The notes beneath the pieces were generated by a model. That model was not told where the DNA came from and ran no database searches. It worked only from the letters and a program-made list of their open reading frames with translations. 64,000 nucleotides of DNA from Streptococcus devriesei DSM 19639 (GTDB lineage: Bacteria; Bacillota; Bacilli; Lactobacillales; Streptococcaceae), in NCBI RefSeq assembly GCF_000423725.1, contig NZ_AUIN01000014.1, positions 1-64,000 of the forward strand, given 5' to 3'. Of this stretch, positions 9,531-16,653 are shown piece after piece. Position numbers and translations under genes: made by a program. Every line of letters starts with the position of its first letter. Within the stretch, counting starts at the first letter, position 1.

Positions 9531-10647
9531 TGTTAAGGAGGCAGCGGCTCAGCCGGTTTCGTCTCAAACGGCAGAACAAGCTGCAGATAAGCCGGCTTTA
9601 AGCCGACCGGCTGCTTCTCAAAGCGCTACAAAAGTGCGGGCCACTCCCGCAGCGCGCAGAGCTGCGCGTGAGCTGAAAGTTGATCTCAGTCAAGTTTCAG
9701 GCACAGGTGCAAATGGCCGAGTTCATGAAGACGATGTTGAAGACTTTAAGGCTGCCCAGCCTAAGGCAACACCGCTGGCTCGTAAAATAGCTGAAGACAA
9801 GGGAATAGACCTTGCTGACATAACAGCGACCGGCTTTGGCGGGAAGATCGTCAAGGAAGATGTTCTGGCCGTTCTTGAAAGCAGTCAGCCAGCCCAAGAG
9901 AAGACTGAGGTTCCTGCGGCTCCTGCAGCGGCTGAGCTGCCGGAAGGTGTTGAAATTATTAAGATGTCAGCCATGCGCAAAGCAGTTGCTAAAAGTATGG
10001 TTAACTCTTATCTGACAGCGCCAACCTTTACCCTCAATTATGATATTGACATGACAGAAATGATGGCTCTGCGGAAAAAACTGATTGAGCCCATCATGGA
10101 AAAAACCGGTTTGAAAGTCAGCTTCACTGATCTTATCGGTCTGGCCGTGGTTAAAACGCTGATGAAACCTGAACATCGCTATCTCAATGCTTCTTTGATC
10201 AATGATGCGACAGAAATTGAACTGCACAAATTTGTCAATCTGGGTATTGCAGTCGGTCTTGATGAGGGACTTCTTGTGCCGGTTGTTCACGGGGCTGATC
10301 AGATGAGCCTGTCAGACTTCGTTGTGGCATCAAAGGATATCATCAAAAAAGCACAGACTGGTAAACTAAAAGCGGCTGAAATGTCCGGTTCAACATTCTC
10401 AATCACAAACTTAGGAATGTTTGGCACCAAGACCTTCAATCCGATTATCAATCAGCCGAACTCAGCCATTCTGGGTGTTGGTGCAACGGTTCCAACGCCG
10501 ACAGTTGTTGACGGTGAAATTGCTGTGCGGCCGATTATGGCTATGTGCTTGACTATTGACCACCGCCTTGTTGATGGCATGAACGGGGCTAAGTTCATGG
10601 TTGATCTTAAAAAATTGATGGAAAATCCATTTGAGCTGCTTATCTAA
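9280..10647 (+). CDS. pdhC: Dihydrolipoamide acyltransferase E2 component with one lipoyl and two subunit-binding domains
   Basis: The core of the complex: its swinging lipoyl arm collects the acyl group from E1 and the C-terminal catalytic domain passes it to CoA. 455 residues: a lipoyl domain (1-80) with the lipoylated Lys in SDKTNME; an Ala/Pro/Gln linker; a peripheral subunit-binding domain (ATPAARRAAREL ... GRVHEDDV, about 125-160); a second similar domain (ATPLARKIAEDKGIDL ... GKIVKEDV, about 163-200); another linker; and the acyltransferase domain ending with the catalytic DHRLVDG. The start at 9280 is set by AAGGAAGGG upstream; the longer open frame from 9232 has no ribosome site. The first 251 bases are nearly identical to the start of the E3 gene. 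Confidence 0.95.
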   Translation: MAVEIIMPKLGVDMQEGEIIEWKKQEGDEVKEGDILLEIMSDKTNMEIEAEDSGVLLKIVKGDGAVVPVTEVIGYIGAAGEVVDVKEAAAQPVSSQTAEQAADKPALSRPAASQSATKVRATPAARRAARELKVDLSQVSGTGANGRVHEDDVEDFKAAQPKATPLARKIAEDKGIDLADITATGFGGKIVKEDVLAVLESSQPAQEKTEVPAAPAAAELPEGVEIIKMSAMRKAVAKSMVNSYLTAPTFTLNYDIDMTEMMALRKKLIEPIMEKTGLKVSFTDLIGLAVVKTLMKPEHRYLNASLINDATEIELHKFVNLGIAVGLDEGLLVPVVHGADQMSLSDFVVASKDIIKKAQTGKLKAAEMSGSTFSITNLGMFGTKTFNPIINQPNSAILGVGATVPTPTVVDGEIAVRPIMAMCLTIDHRLVDGMNGAKFMVDLKKLMENPFELLI

Positions 10648-10715
10648 TAGTTGTAAAATGGTAAGTACAAACAGGTAAACGATCTTATTATTATAGAGTT
10701 TAAAAGGAGAAAAAA

Positions 10716-10966
10716 ATGGCAGTTGAAATCATTATGCCAAAGCTCGGTGTTGACATGCAGGAAGGCGAAATCATCGAGTGGAAAAAACAAGAAGGGGATG
10801 AGGTCAAGGAAGGCGATATCTTGCTTGAAATCATGTCTGATAAGACAAATATGGAAATCGAAGCCGAAGATTCGGGAGTGCTGCTGAAAATTGTCAAGGG
10901 TGATGGCGAAGTCGTTCCGGTAACAGAAGTCATCGGCTACATCGGTGCAGCCGGTGAAGTGGTTGA
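10716..10966 (+). repeat. Lipoyl-domain direct repeat, copy in pdhD
   Basis: Second copy of the 9280-9530 repeat, starting exactly at the ATG of the E3 gene. Only one of the five differences changes the protein (Ala in E2, Glu in E3). Confidence 0.97.
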
Positions 10967-12455
10967 AACAAGTACAGCTCCGGCAGCTTCTGCCGATGAT
11001 CTAAAGGCAGCCGGCCTTGAAGTTCCTGAGGCACCGGCCGAACAAGCAGTTGCTCAAAGGGCACCGCTGGCTGATGATGAGTATGATATTATTGTTGTCG
11101 GAGGCGGTCCTGCCGGTTATTACGCTGCTATTCGCGGTGCACAGCTGGGAGGCAAGGTGGCCATCGTCGAAAAATCAGAATTTGGCGGCGTTTGCCTGAA
11201 TAAGGGCTGTATTCCAACTAAGACTTATCTGAAGAATGCTGAAATTCTTGATGGTATTAAGATTGCAGCCGGCCGCGGTATCAATTTTGCCTCAACCAAC
11301 TATACTATCGATATGGATAAGACTGTGGATTTCAAAAACTCAGTTGTTAAAACCCTGACCAGCGGAGTCAATGGTTTGCTGAAAGCCAATAAAGTTGCTA
11401 TTTTTAATGGTCTTGGACAGGTTAATCCTGATAAAACCGTGACAATTGGTTCTGAAACAATCAAGGGTCATAACATTATTTTAGCGACCGGTTCTAAGGT
11501 GTCGCGTATTAATATTCCAGGTATTGATTCACCGCTTGTTTTGACCTCAGATGATATTCTTGATTTGCGTGAAATTCCTAAGTCTCTGGCTGTTATGGGC
11601 GGCGGTGTTGTCGGTATTGAGCTTGGACTTGTCTGGGCATCGTATGGTGTTGAAGTCACTGTTATTGAAATGGCTGACCGCATTATTCCTGCCATGGATA
11701 AGGAAGTTTCTCTTGAGCTGCAAAAAATCTTGGCTAAGAAGGGCATGACGATTAAAACGTCGGTCGGTGTGGAAGAAATTGTTGAAGCCAATAACCAACT
11801 GACTTTGAAGCTCAATAACGGTGAAGAAGTTGTGGCTGAAAAGGCGCTGCTGTCAATCGGACGTGTGCCGCAAATGAAAGGGCTTGAAAAGCTTGACCTT
11901 GAAATGGAACGCGGCCGCATTAAAGTTGACGAATATCAAGAAACGTCTATTCCTGGAATCTATGCTCCCGGAGATGTTAACGGTACTAAGATGCTGGCCC
12001 ATGCTGCTTACCGCATGGGAGAAGTAGCTGCTGAAAATGCCCTGCACGGCAACACTCGCAAGGCCAATCTTGCCTTTACACCGGCGGCAGTTTATACCCA
12101 TCCTGAGGTAGCTATGTGCGGTATTACCGAAGAAGATGCGCGGGCTAAATATGGTGATGTGCTGATTGGGAAATCAAGCTTTGCAGGTAACGGCCGTGCC
12201 ATTGCATCAAACGAAGCTCAAGGTTTTGTTAAGGTCATTGCCGATGCCAAGTACCATGAAATTCTTGGTGTTCACATCATTGGCCCGGCTGCAGCAGAAT
12301 TGATTAACGAAGCATCAACCATCATGGAAAATGAGCTGACAGTTGATGAAGTGGTTCAATCTATCCACGGTCATCCAACCTTCTCAGAAAACATGTACGA
12401 AGCATTTGCCGATGTTTTGGGCGAAGCCGTTCACAATCCGCCAAGACGCCGCTGA
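10716..12455 (+). CDS. pdhD: Dihydrolipoamide dehydrogenase E3 with N-terminal lipoyl domain
   Basis: A flavoprotein that reoxidises dihydrolipoyl groups and makes NADH. 579 residues, about 110 longer than a plain E3. Residues 1-80 are a lipoyl domain with SDKTNME, then a short Ala/Glu-rich linker, then the FAD Rossmann motif VVGGGPAGYYAA near 127, the redox disulfide CLNKGC, the NAD motif VMGGGVVGIELG, the FAD segment YAPGDVNG and the C-terminal HGHPTFSE with the catalytic His/Glu pair. A lipoyl domain on E3 occurs in pneumococcal and mutans enzymes. AAGGAG precedes the ATG. A hairpin plus T run after the gene separates it partly from lplA. Confidence 0.96.
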   Translation: MAVEIIMPKLGVDMQEGEIIEWKKQEGDEVKEGDILLEIMSDKTNMEIEAEDSGVLLKIVKGDGEVVPVTEVIGYIGAAGEVVETSTAPAASADDLKAAGLEVPEAPAEQAVAQRAPLADDEYDIIVVGGGPAGYYAAIRGAQLGGKVAIVEKSEFGGVCLNKGCIPTKTYLKNAEILDGIKIAAGRGINFASTNYTIDMDKTVDFKNSVVKTLTSGVNGLLKANKVAIFNGLGQVNPDKTVTIGSETIKGHNIILATGSKVSRINIPGIDSPLVLTSDDILDLREIPKSLAVMGGGVVGIELGLVWASYGVEVTVIEMADRIIPAMDKEVSLELQKILAKKGMTIKTSVGVEEIVEANNQLTLKLNNGEEVVAEKALLSIGRVPQMKGLEKLDLEMERGRIKVDEYQETSIPGIYAPGDVNGTKMLAHAAYRMGEVAAENALHGNTRKANLAFTPAAVYTHPEVAMCGITEEDARAKYGDVLIGKSSFAGNGRAIASNEAQGFVKVIADAKYHEILGVHIIGPAAAELINEASTIMENELTVDEVVQSIHGHPTFSENMYEAFADVLGEAVHNPPRRR

Positions 12456-12483
12456 TTATTGAGAAATTTAGATTATATGTGAT

Positions 12484-12523
12484 GGGGATAGATAAAATAA
12501 TTTTATGCAGCTATCCCCTTTTT
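12484..12523 (+). terminator. Terminator or attenuator between pdhD and lplA
   Basis: GGGGATAG pairs with CTATCCCC, with an inner ATAAAAT/ATTTTAT stem, and is followed by TTTTT. It lies 20 bases before the lplA start, so some readthrough or a separate signal must serve lplA. Confidence 0.8.
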
Positions 12524-12543
12524 AATAATTTTTGGGAGAAACA

Positions 12544-13533
12544 ATGAAGTATATTGTCAGTCATTCAAATAACCCAGCTTTTAATATTGCTTTAGAAGCC
12601 TATGCTTTTAGGGAAATGCTGGATGAAGATGAAATTTTTATTCTTTGGATTAATGAGCCGACAATTGTTATCGGCAAACACCAGAATGCTATCGAAGAGA
12701 TTAATAAGGAGTACACTGATGCTCACGGTATTCATGTCGTTCGCCGTTTATCGGGCGGCGGAGCTGTCTACCATGACCTTAACAATCTCAATTATACGAT
12801 TATTTCAAATAAGGCAGATGAGGGAGCTTTTGATTTCAAGACTTTCTCAAAGCCTGTTATTGATACTCTGGCTAAATTAGGAGTCAAAGCTGAATTTACC
12901 GGCCGCAATGACCTCGAAATTGACGGGAAAAAATTCTGCGGCAATGCTCAGGCTTATTACAAAGGGCGAATGATGCATCACGGCTGCCTGATGTTTGATG
13001 TGGATACGTCTGTTTTAGCAGATGCACTTAAAGTAAGCAAGGACAAGATTGAATCCAAAGGCATCAAATCCGTCCGAGCTCGGGTGACAAATATTAATGA
13101 TGAGCTGCCTCAGAAAATGGACGTGCTGGCCTTTCGTGATGCCCTTCTGGAACAAGTTAAAGAAGAAAATCCGGATATGACAGAGTACGAATTTTCAGAA
13201 GCTGAGCTGGAGCGCATCAGGCAATCTGAAAAAGAGCAGTTTGGCAACTGGGATTGGATTTACGGAGCAGCGCCGGAATATACGATTAAGCGCAGCGTCC
13301 GCTATCCTGCCGGTAAAATTACTACCTATGCTAACGTTGAGAAATCCTTGATTAAGTCTATCAAAATTTATGGTGATTTCTTTGGGATTGGTGATGTATC
13401 AGATATTGAGAAGCTCCTAGTCGGCAGCCGCTATGAATATAAGGATGTCTTGGAGAGACTCAAAACCATTGATACCAGTAATTATTTCAGCCGCATGACA
13501 ACAGAAGAAGTCGCAAAAGCGATTGTGGCTTGA
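12544..13533 (+). CDS. lplA: Lipoate-protein ligase A
   Basis: Attaches free lipoate, through lipoyl-AMP, to the Lys of lipoyl domains such as those on the two preceding gene products. 329 residues: a catalytic domain with RRLSGGGAVYHDLNNLNYTI near 78-97 (the lipoate-binding RRxxGGGxVxHD motif), NDLEIDGKKFCGNAQ with the catalytic Lys, and a C-terminal accessory domain from about 245. The ATG at 12544 follows GGGAGA; the in-frame TTG twelve bases upstream overlaps that site. Its place behind the dehydrogenase operon fits supply of the cofactor to E2 and E3. Confidence 0.94.
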   Translation: MKYIVSHSNNPAFNIALEAYAFREMLDEDEIFILWINEPTIVIGKHQNAIEEINKEYTDAHGIHVVRRLSGGGAVYHDLNNLNYTIISNKADEGAFDFKTFSKPVIDTLAKLGVKAEFTGRNDLEIDGKKFCGNAQAYYKGRMMHHGCLMFDVDTSVLADALKVSKDKIESKGIKSVRARVTNINDELPQKMDVLAFRDALLEQVKEENPDMTEYEFSEAELERIRQSEKEQFGNWDWIYGAAPEYTIKRSVRYPAGKITTYANVEKSLIKSIKIYGDFFGIGDVSDIEKLLVGSRYEYKDVLERLKTIDTSNYFSRMTTEEVAKAIVA

Positions 13534-13605
13534 TTGAGCCTTTTTGACAGAGGCCTGTCTATCTCAATAGCTCACGTTTAGCCTCTTGATATATCTAATC
13601 AGAAT

Positions 13606-13646
13606 AAAAAAGGAGCGAAACAAATCAATGTTTCGCTCCTTTTTAA
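13606..13646. terminator. Bidirectional terminator between lplA and def
   Basis: A near-perfect stem AAAAAGGAGCGAAAC / GTTTCGCTCCTTTTT with A and T runs on both flanks serves the converging lplA and def genes. Confidence 0.93.
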
Positions 13647-13666
13647 ATTGGACGATTTTTGCCGAT

Positions 13667-14281
13667 TTAGTCAATAAGCAGCAGATTTTCCTTGACTTCA
13701 AAAGGATTCTTTTCGTTGATACGATCATAGAACATGATACCGTTGGTGTGGTCAATTTCATGCTGCACGACAATGGAGTTGAAGCCTTTGAGCTTCACTT
13801 TCTTTTTGTTGCCGTCTTTATCGTAATATTCAATTGTAACACGGGAATGGCGAATTACATAGCCTTCGACGACACGGTCAACTGACAAGCAGCCTTCGCC
13901 ATCAGCCAGAGCAGCATCCTGAACAGAATGGGCGATGATCCGAGGGTTATACATCACTTCTTCTAAGGCATAGGCTTCTTTGGGAGGATTTCCGTCCTCA
14001 TCTTCAGGGTTGGGAACGAGAACTGCGATAATGCGCTTTGAAATATCCAGCTGGGGCGCAGCCAGACCGACACCGCCGCGCAGCCCCATTTTTTCAGCAG
14101 TTGCAGGATCTTGTGAGTTTTTCAGAAACTGCAGCATTTTTTCACCCAGAATAATGTCCTCATCGGCTAAAGGGAAAGTGACATCCTGAGCAACAGCGCG
14201 AAGAGTTGGATTGCCTTCGCGGATAATATCATCCATGTCAATCAAATGACTGGCTCGAGTAAGTTTTTCTATAATAGACAT
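13667..14281 (-). CDS. def: Peptide deformylase
   Basis: Removes the formyl group from the N-terminal Met of new proteins using a bound Fe/Zn ion. 204 residues, the length of the Gram-positive type 2 enzymes. The three hallmark motifs are present: [10 protein letters not shown] (GxGLAAxQ), EGCLSVDR with the metal-binding Cys, and QHEIDHTNG with the HExxH metal ligands and catalytic Glu. The ATG has AAGGAG upstream on the minus strand. It runs against lplA and shares a terminator with it. Confidence 0.97.
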   Translation of the reverse strand: MSIIEKLTRASHLIDMDDIIREGNPTLRAVAQDVTFPLADEDIILGEKMLQFLKNSQDPATAEKMGLRGGVGLAAPQLDISKRIIAVLVPNPEDEDGNPPKEAYALEEVMYNPRIIAHSVQDAALADGEGCLSVDRVVEGYVIRHSRVTIEYYDKDGNKKKVKLKGFNSIVVQHEIDHTNGIMFYDRINEKNPFEVKENLLLID

Positions 14282-14354
14282 TCTTTTCTCCTTGTTCTTA
14301 CAATAAATTTAATATAGCACAAAATAAGGGATAAATAAAGTTAGAAGAATCCCC

Positions 14355-15002
14355 TTATTCCTTGATCTGCCACCGGCTCAGCTGCTTAGCATCAATAATG
14401 TGATAATAAGGTTTTTGCTTGCGGATTAATCCTAGAGCAATGAACTCTCGAATAACCCGGAGCAAGTGACGGTAGCTGACACCGAATGAATCTGCCAGAG
14501 TACTCAATTCCAAGCGAAACCTGCCGTCTTTTTGAACAGCTAAGATATGGCTGGCCAGACGCTCCTTAACGGTATAAGAAAGGTTGGTTGAAGCACGGAT
14601 ATTCTGCTGATAGAGAGCCTGAGCCAGACCCTGTCCCAATTTCAAAAGAAAAAGCGGATCTTTAAGTAGCGTGTCCTTATTAGCTTCAAGCGGCAGCTGA
14701 ATGACCCAGGACTGCTCAAGGGCAATAACAGAAGACACGGTCTGCTGATCTGTTAAAAATTCAATATCGCCGATAATGGTGGGCTTATCCTGAATGTCTA
14801 AGATATGCTCTTTGCCGTTAAAGAGACGGCGGACAATTTTGATTTTTCCCTGAACAAAATAGGACAGTGCCTGCAAGTCTTGGCCCTGCTGGCAGATGCT
14901 TTGTCCGGCAGAAAACGATTTGACCTGCAGTTTTTCAAAATAATAGGCAGGAAAAATATTTTCCAGCTGGAATTCTTGAATCCAATCGGCTAAGGCTTTC
15001 AT
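14355..15002 (-). CDS. Crp/Fnr-family transcriptional regulator
   Basis: A 215-residue protein with an N-terminal cyclic-nucleotide-binding-like beta roll (about 20-130: GQSICQQGQDLQALSYFVQGKIKI is typical) and a C-terminal helix-turn-helix (about 160-205: STLADSFGVSYRHLLRVIREF). It lacks the cysteine cluster of Fnr, and the effector cannot be told from sequence. The start at 15002 is chosen because GGGAGAA lies seven bases upstream; the longer frame from 15035 would begin inside the palindrome. It is transcribed away from the MFS gene, and a perfect palindrome lies between them, so this protein probably controls both. Confidence 0.87.
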   Translation of the reverse strand: MKALADWIQEFQLENIFPAYYFEKLQVKSFSAGQSICQQGQDLQALSYFVQGKIKIVRRLFNGKEHILDIQDKPTIIGDIEFLTDQQTVSSVIALEQSWVIQLPLEANKDTLLKDPLFLLKLGQGLAQALYQQNIRASTNLSYTVKERLASHILAVQKDGRFRLELSTLADSFGVSYRHLLRVIREFIALGLIRKQKPYYHIIDAKQLSRWQIKE

Positions 15003-15020
15003 GGCTTTGTTCTCCCTATT

Positions 15021-15063
15021 TATGACATATGTCATATTTTTCTTTGCTAAGTTTGATTATACT
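15021..15063 (+). promoter_or_regulatory. Perfect 16-base palindrome and promoter between the Crp-like and MFS genes
   Basis: TATGACATATGTCATA at 15021-15036 is a perfect palindrome. A good -10 (TATACT, 15058-15063) follows for the MFS gene, but no -35 is visible. A start near 15070 puts the palindrome centre at about -41.5, the classic class II Crp activation position. For the regulator itself the site lies just upstream of its ribosome site, fitting self-repression. The roles are inferred. Confidence 0.78.
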
Positions 15064-15098
15064 CTATTTACAAGAAAAAACAAGTTTAAGGAGTTTTC

Positions 15099-16274
15099 AT
15101 GAAACACTTTTTGGAAAAGGCCAGCCTTTTATCATTATCCTTAATGCTGGTGTCGACTTTTGCGGTCGCCCCTGCTCTTCCTAAGATGGTGGCCTTTTAT
15201 CAGGAACGAGGCTACAGCAGTGCCCAAGTCGAGCTGCTTTTATCCGTATCATCTTTTGCTATCTTAGCAACTCTGCTGCTAAACCCTTGGCTGGGCCGTC
15301 TGCTGTCAGAGCGTTTGAGTGTTATTTTAGGCTTGTCGCTTCTTTCTCTGGGAGGTATTTTACCGGTTTTTGTTCAGGTTTATGGAGTCGTCTTTCTGTC
15401 CCGTCTGCTTTTGGGATTTGGAATCGGCTTGATCAATGCGCGTGCCATTAATATTATCAGTGAACGGTTCTCGGGGAAAACGCGCGTGCAAATGCTGGGA
15501 CTCAGAGGTTCCATGGAAGTTTTAGGATCAGCAGTTCTGACCTTTTTAGCTGGTCAGCTGCTGGGGTATTCGTGGTCAGCTGCCTTTTTGGTTTATGGTT
15601 TTGGCCTGCTCATTTTAGCTTTATATCTCTTGTTTGTTCCGCAGAGAGAGGAAAAGAAGGAAACAACAGTCGTCAGGAAAGATCACAAGGACAGTTTGAC
15701 ACCGCGTCAGCTGCTCTACATTTTAGGAATGGCTCTCTATGCAAGCTTTGTCATTCTGGTAAATTCAGCCAATACCTTACGCATTCCCATTTTAGTGGAT
15801 AAACTGCAGTTAGGAACAGCCGGTCAAGCCAGCCTTATTTTAAGCCTAATGATGCTGATGGGAATTTTGGCAGGGACACTGTTTAGTTTTTTGCTTAGCT
15901 GGCTTAAAGATTACTTGATGCCCTTGGTTCTTTTAGTTTTAGGGTCAGGTCTCTTGCTGCTTTGGCAGGCTCAGCAGTTATGGCTTTTAGGGCTGGGAGC
16001 CTTGATTACCGGCTTTGTCTATAGTTTAGGCGTGACCCTGGTTTTTCATAAGGTTTCAGAGCGTATCCCGCGCCATCAGCTGACTGCAGCGACAACACTG
16101 GTGCTGATTGGCTGCAATCTCGGCGGCGGCTGTGCTTCTGTTGTCCTGCAGCTCTTGGCACAAATTGATCCGCATTTGAATGCTGCCTTTTTAATCTTTG
16201 CTGTTGCCAGTTTTGTTTTAGGTTCTATCCTGCTGGTACAGACAAAAGCTTGGTCTAAAGGTTCCAGACACTGA
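15099..16274 (+). CDS. MFS transporter, drug/sugar efflux type
   Basis: A 391-residue membrane protein with about twelve hydrophobic helices. The N-terminal half carries the major facilitator features: the first helix with VSTFAVAPALPKMV, loop 2-3 NPWLGRLLSERLSVILGLSL (the D/GxxxxR-K/R-like stretch), and FLSRLLLGFGIGLINARA at helix 4. A charged cytoplasmic loop (QREEKKETTVVRKDHKD) splits the halves. This looks like a proton-coupled exporter; the substrate is unknown. AAGGAG precedes the ATG. It is divergent from the Crp-like gene, which likely activates it. Confidence 0.86.
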   Translation: MKHFLEKASLLSLSLMLVSTFAVAPALPKMVAFYQERGYSSAQVELLLSVSSFAILATLLLNPWLGRLLSERLSVILGLSLLSLGGILPVFVQVYGVVFLSRLLLGFGIGLINARAINIISERFSGKTRVQMLGLRGSMEVLGSAVLTFLAGQLLGYSWSAAFLVYGFGLLILALYLLFVPQREEKKETTVVRKDHKDSLTPRQLLYILGMALYASFVILVNSANTLRIPILVDKLQLGTAGQASLILSLMMLMGILAGTLFSFLLSWLKDYLMPLVLLVLGSGLLLLWQAQQLWLLGLGALITGFVYSLGVTLVFHKVSERIPRHQLTAATTLVLIGCNLGGGCASVVLQLLAQIDPHLNAAFLIFAVASFVLGSILLVQTKAWSKGSRH

Positions 16275-16329
16275 TTCTGGAGCTTTTTATTAAGCGGTAA
16301 AATAGCATCTGTAAAACTTTTTAAAAAAT

Positions 16330-16347
16330 TTGAGAAAAAATTCACAA
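16330..16347 (+). promoter_or_regulatory. Rex operator-like site 1, upstream of the adhE promoter
   Basis: TTGAGAAAAAATTCACAA matches the Rex consensus TTGTGAANNNNTTCACAA at 13 of the 14 fixed bases. It ends six bases before the -35 box. Rex senses NADH/NAD and controls adhE in many Gram-positives. Confidence 0.72.
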
Positions 16348-16353
16348 AAATAC

Positions 16354-16382
16354 TTGACCTTTTCCCCAAATAGGTTTATTAT
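16354..16382 (+). promoter_or_regulatory. adhE promoter
   Basis: TTGACC (16354-16359) and TATTAT (16377-16382) have 17-base spacing. The predicted start near 16389 gives a leader of about 265 bases. That leader holds an imperfect hairpin (CTTTCATTT at 16489-16497 with AAATGAAAG at 16528-16536) but no terminator or start codon of note. Confidence 0.85.
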
Positions 16383-16385
16383 AGT

Positions 16386-16403
16386 TGGTGAAGAATATCA
16401 CAA
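16386..16403 (+). promoter_or_regulatory. Rex operator-like site 2, at the adhE transcription start
   Basis: TGGTGAAGAATATCACAA matches the Rex consensus at 12 of the 14 fixed bases. It begins three bases after the -10 box, so it would cover the start point. Its centre is 56 bases from that of site 1. Confidence 0.62.
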
Positions 16404-16529
16404 ATAGCACGACGACTAAAAACAGTTCAATGCTTGGCTGATGATTTTGCTGTATGGCTGCTTGTTCGGCCAATTTCAATTTGGGAGCCTTTCATTTAAA
16501 AGTGCACAGCAGGTGTATTTTAATTGAAA

Positions 16530-16545
16530 ATGAAAGCGCTAAACT
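16530..16545 (+). promoter_or_regulatory. cre-like site in the adhE leader
   Basis: ATGAAAGCGCTAAACT matches the CcpA consensus at 14 of 16 positions. Being inside the transcribed leader, it would act as a roadblock if used. Confidence 0.45.
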
Positions 16546-16653
16546 AACAAAGCCTGAGCAGCATATCAGCAGCCGAGTATTGATACTGATTTAATCTACT
16601 GCGATTCTTCTGGAAACAACTCTATGAACTACCTTATGTAGGAGGATTTTTTA

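Noticed and set aside
9084..10933. Minus-strand frames MTSVTGTT... present twice
   Set aside because: They are the antisense of the duplicated lipoyl domain; their similarity only reflects the DNA repeat.
9280..10966. The lipoyl repeat as an assembly error
   Set aside because: The copies differ at five positions and have unrelated flanks, and both genes are complete, so a collapsed or duplicated contig is unlikely.
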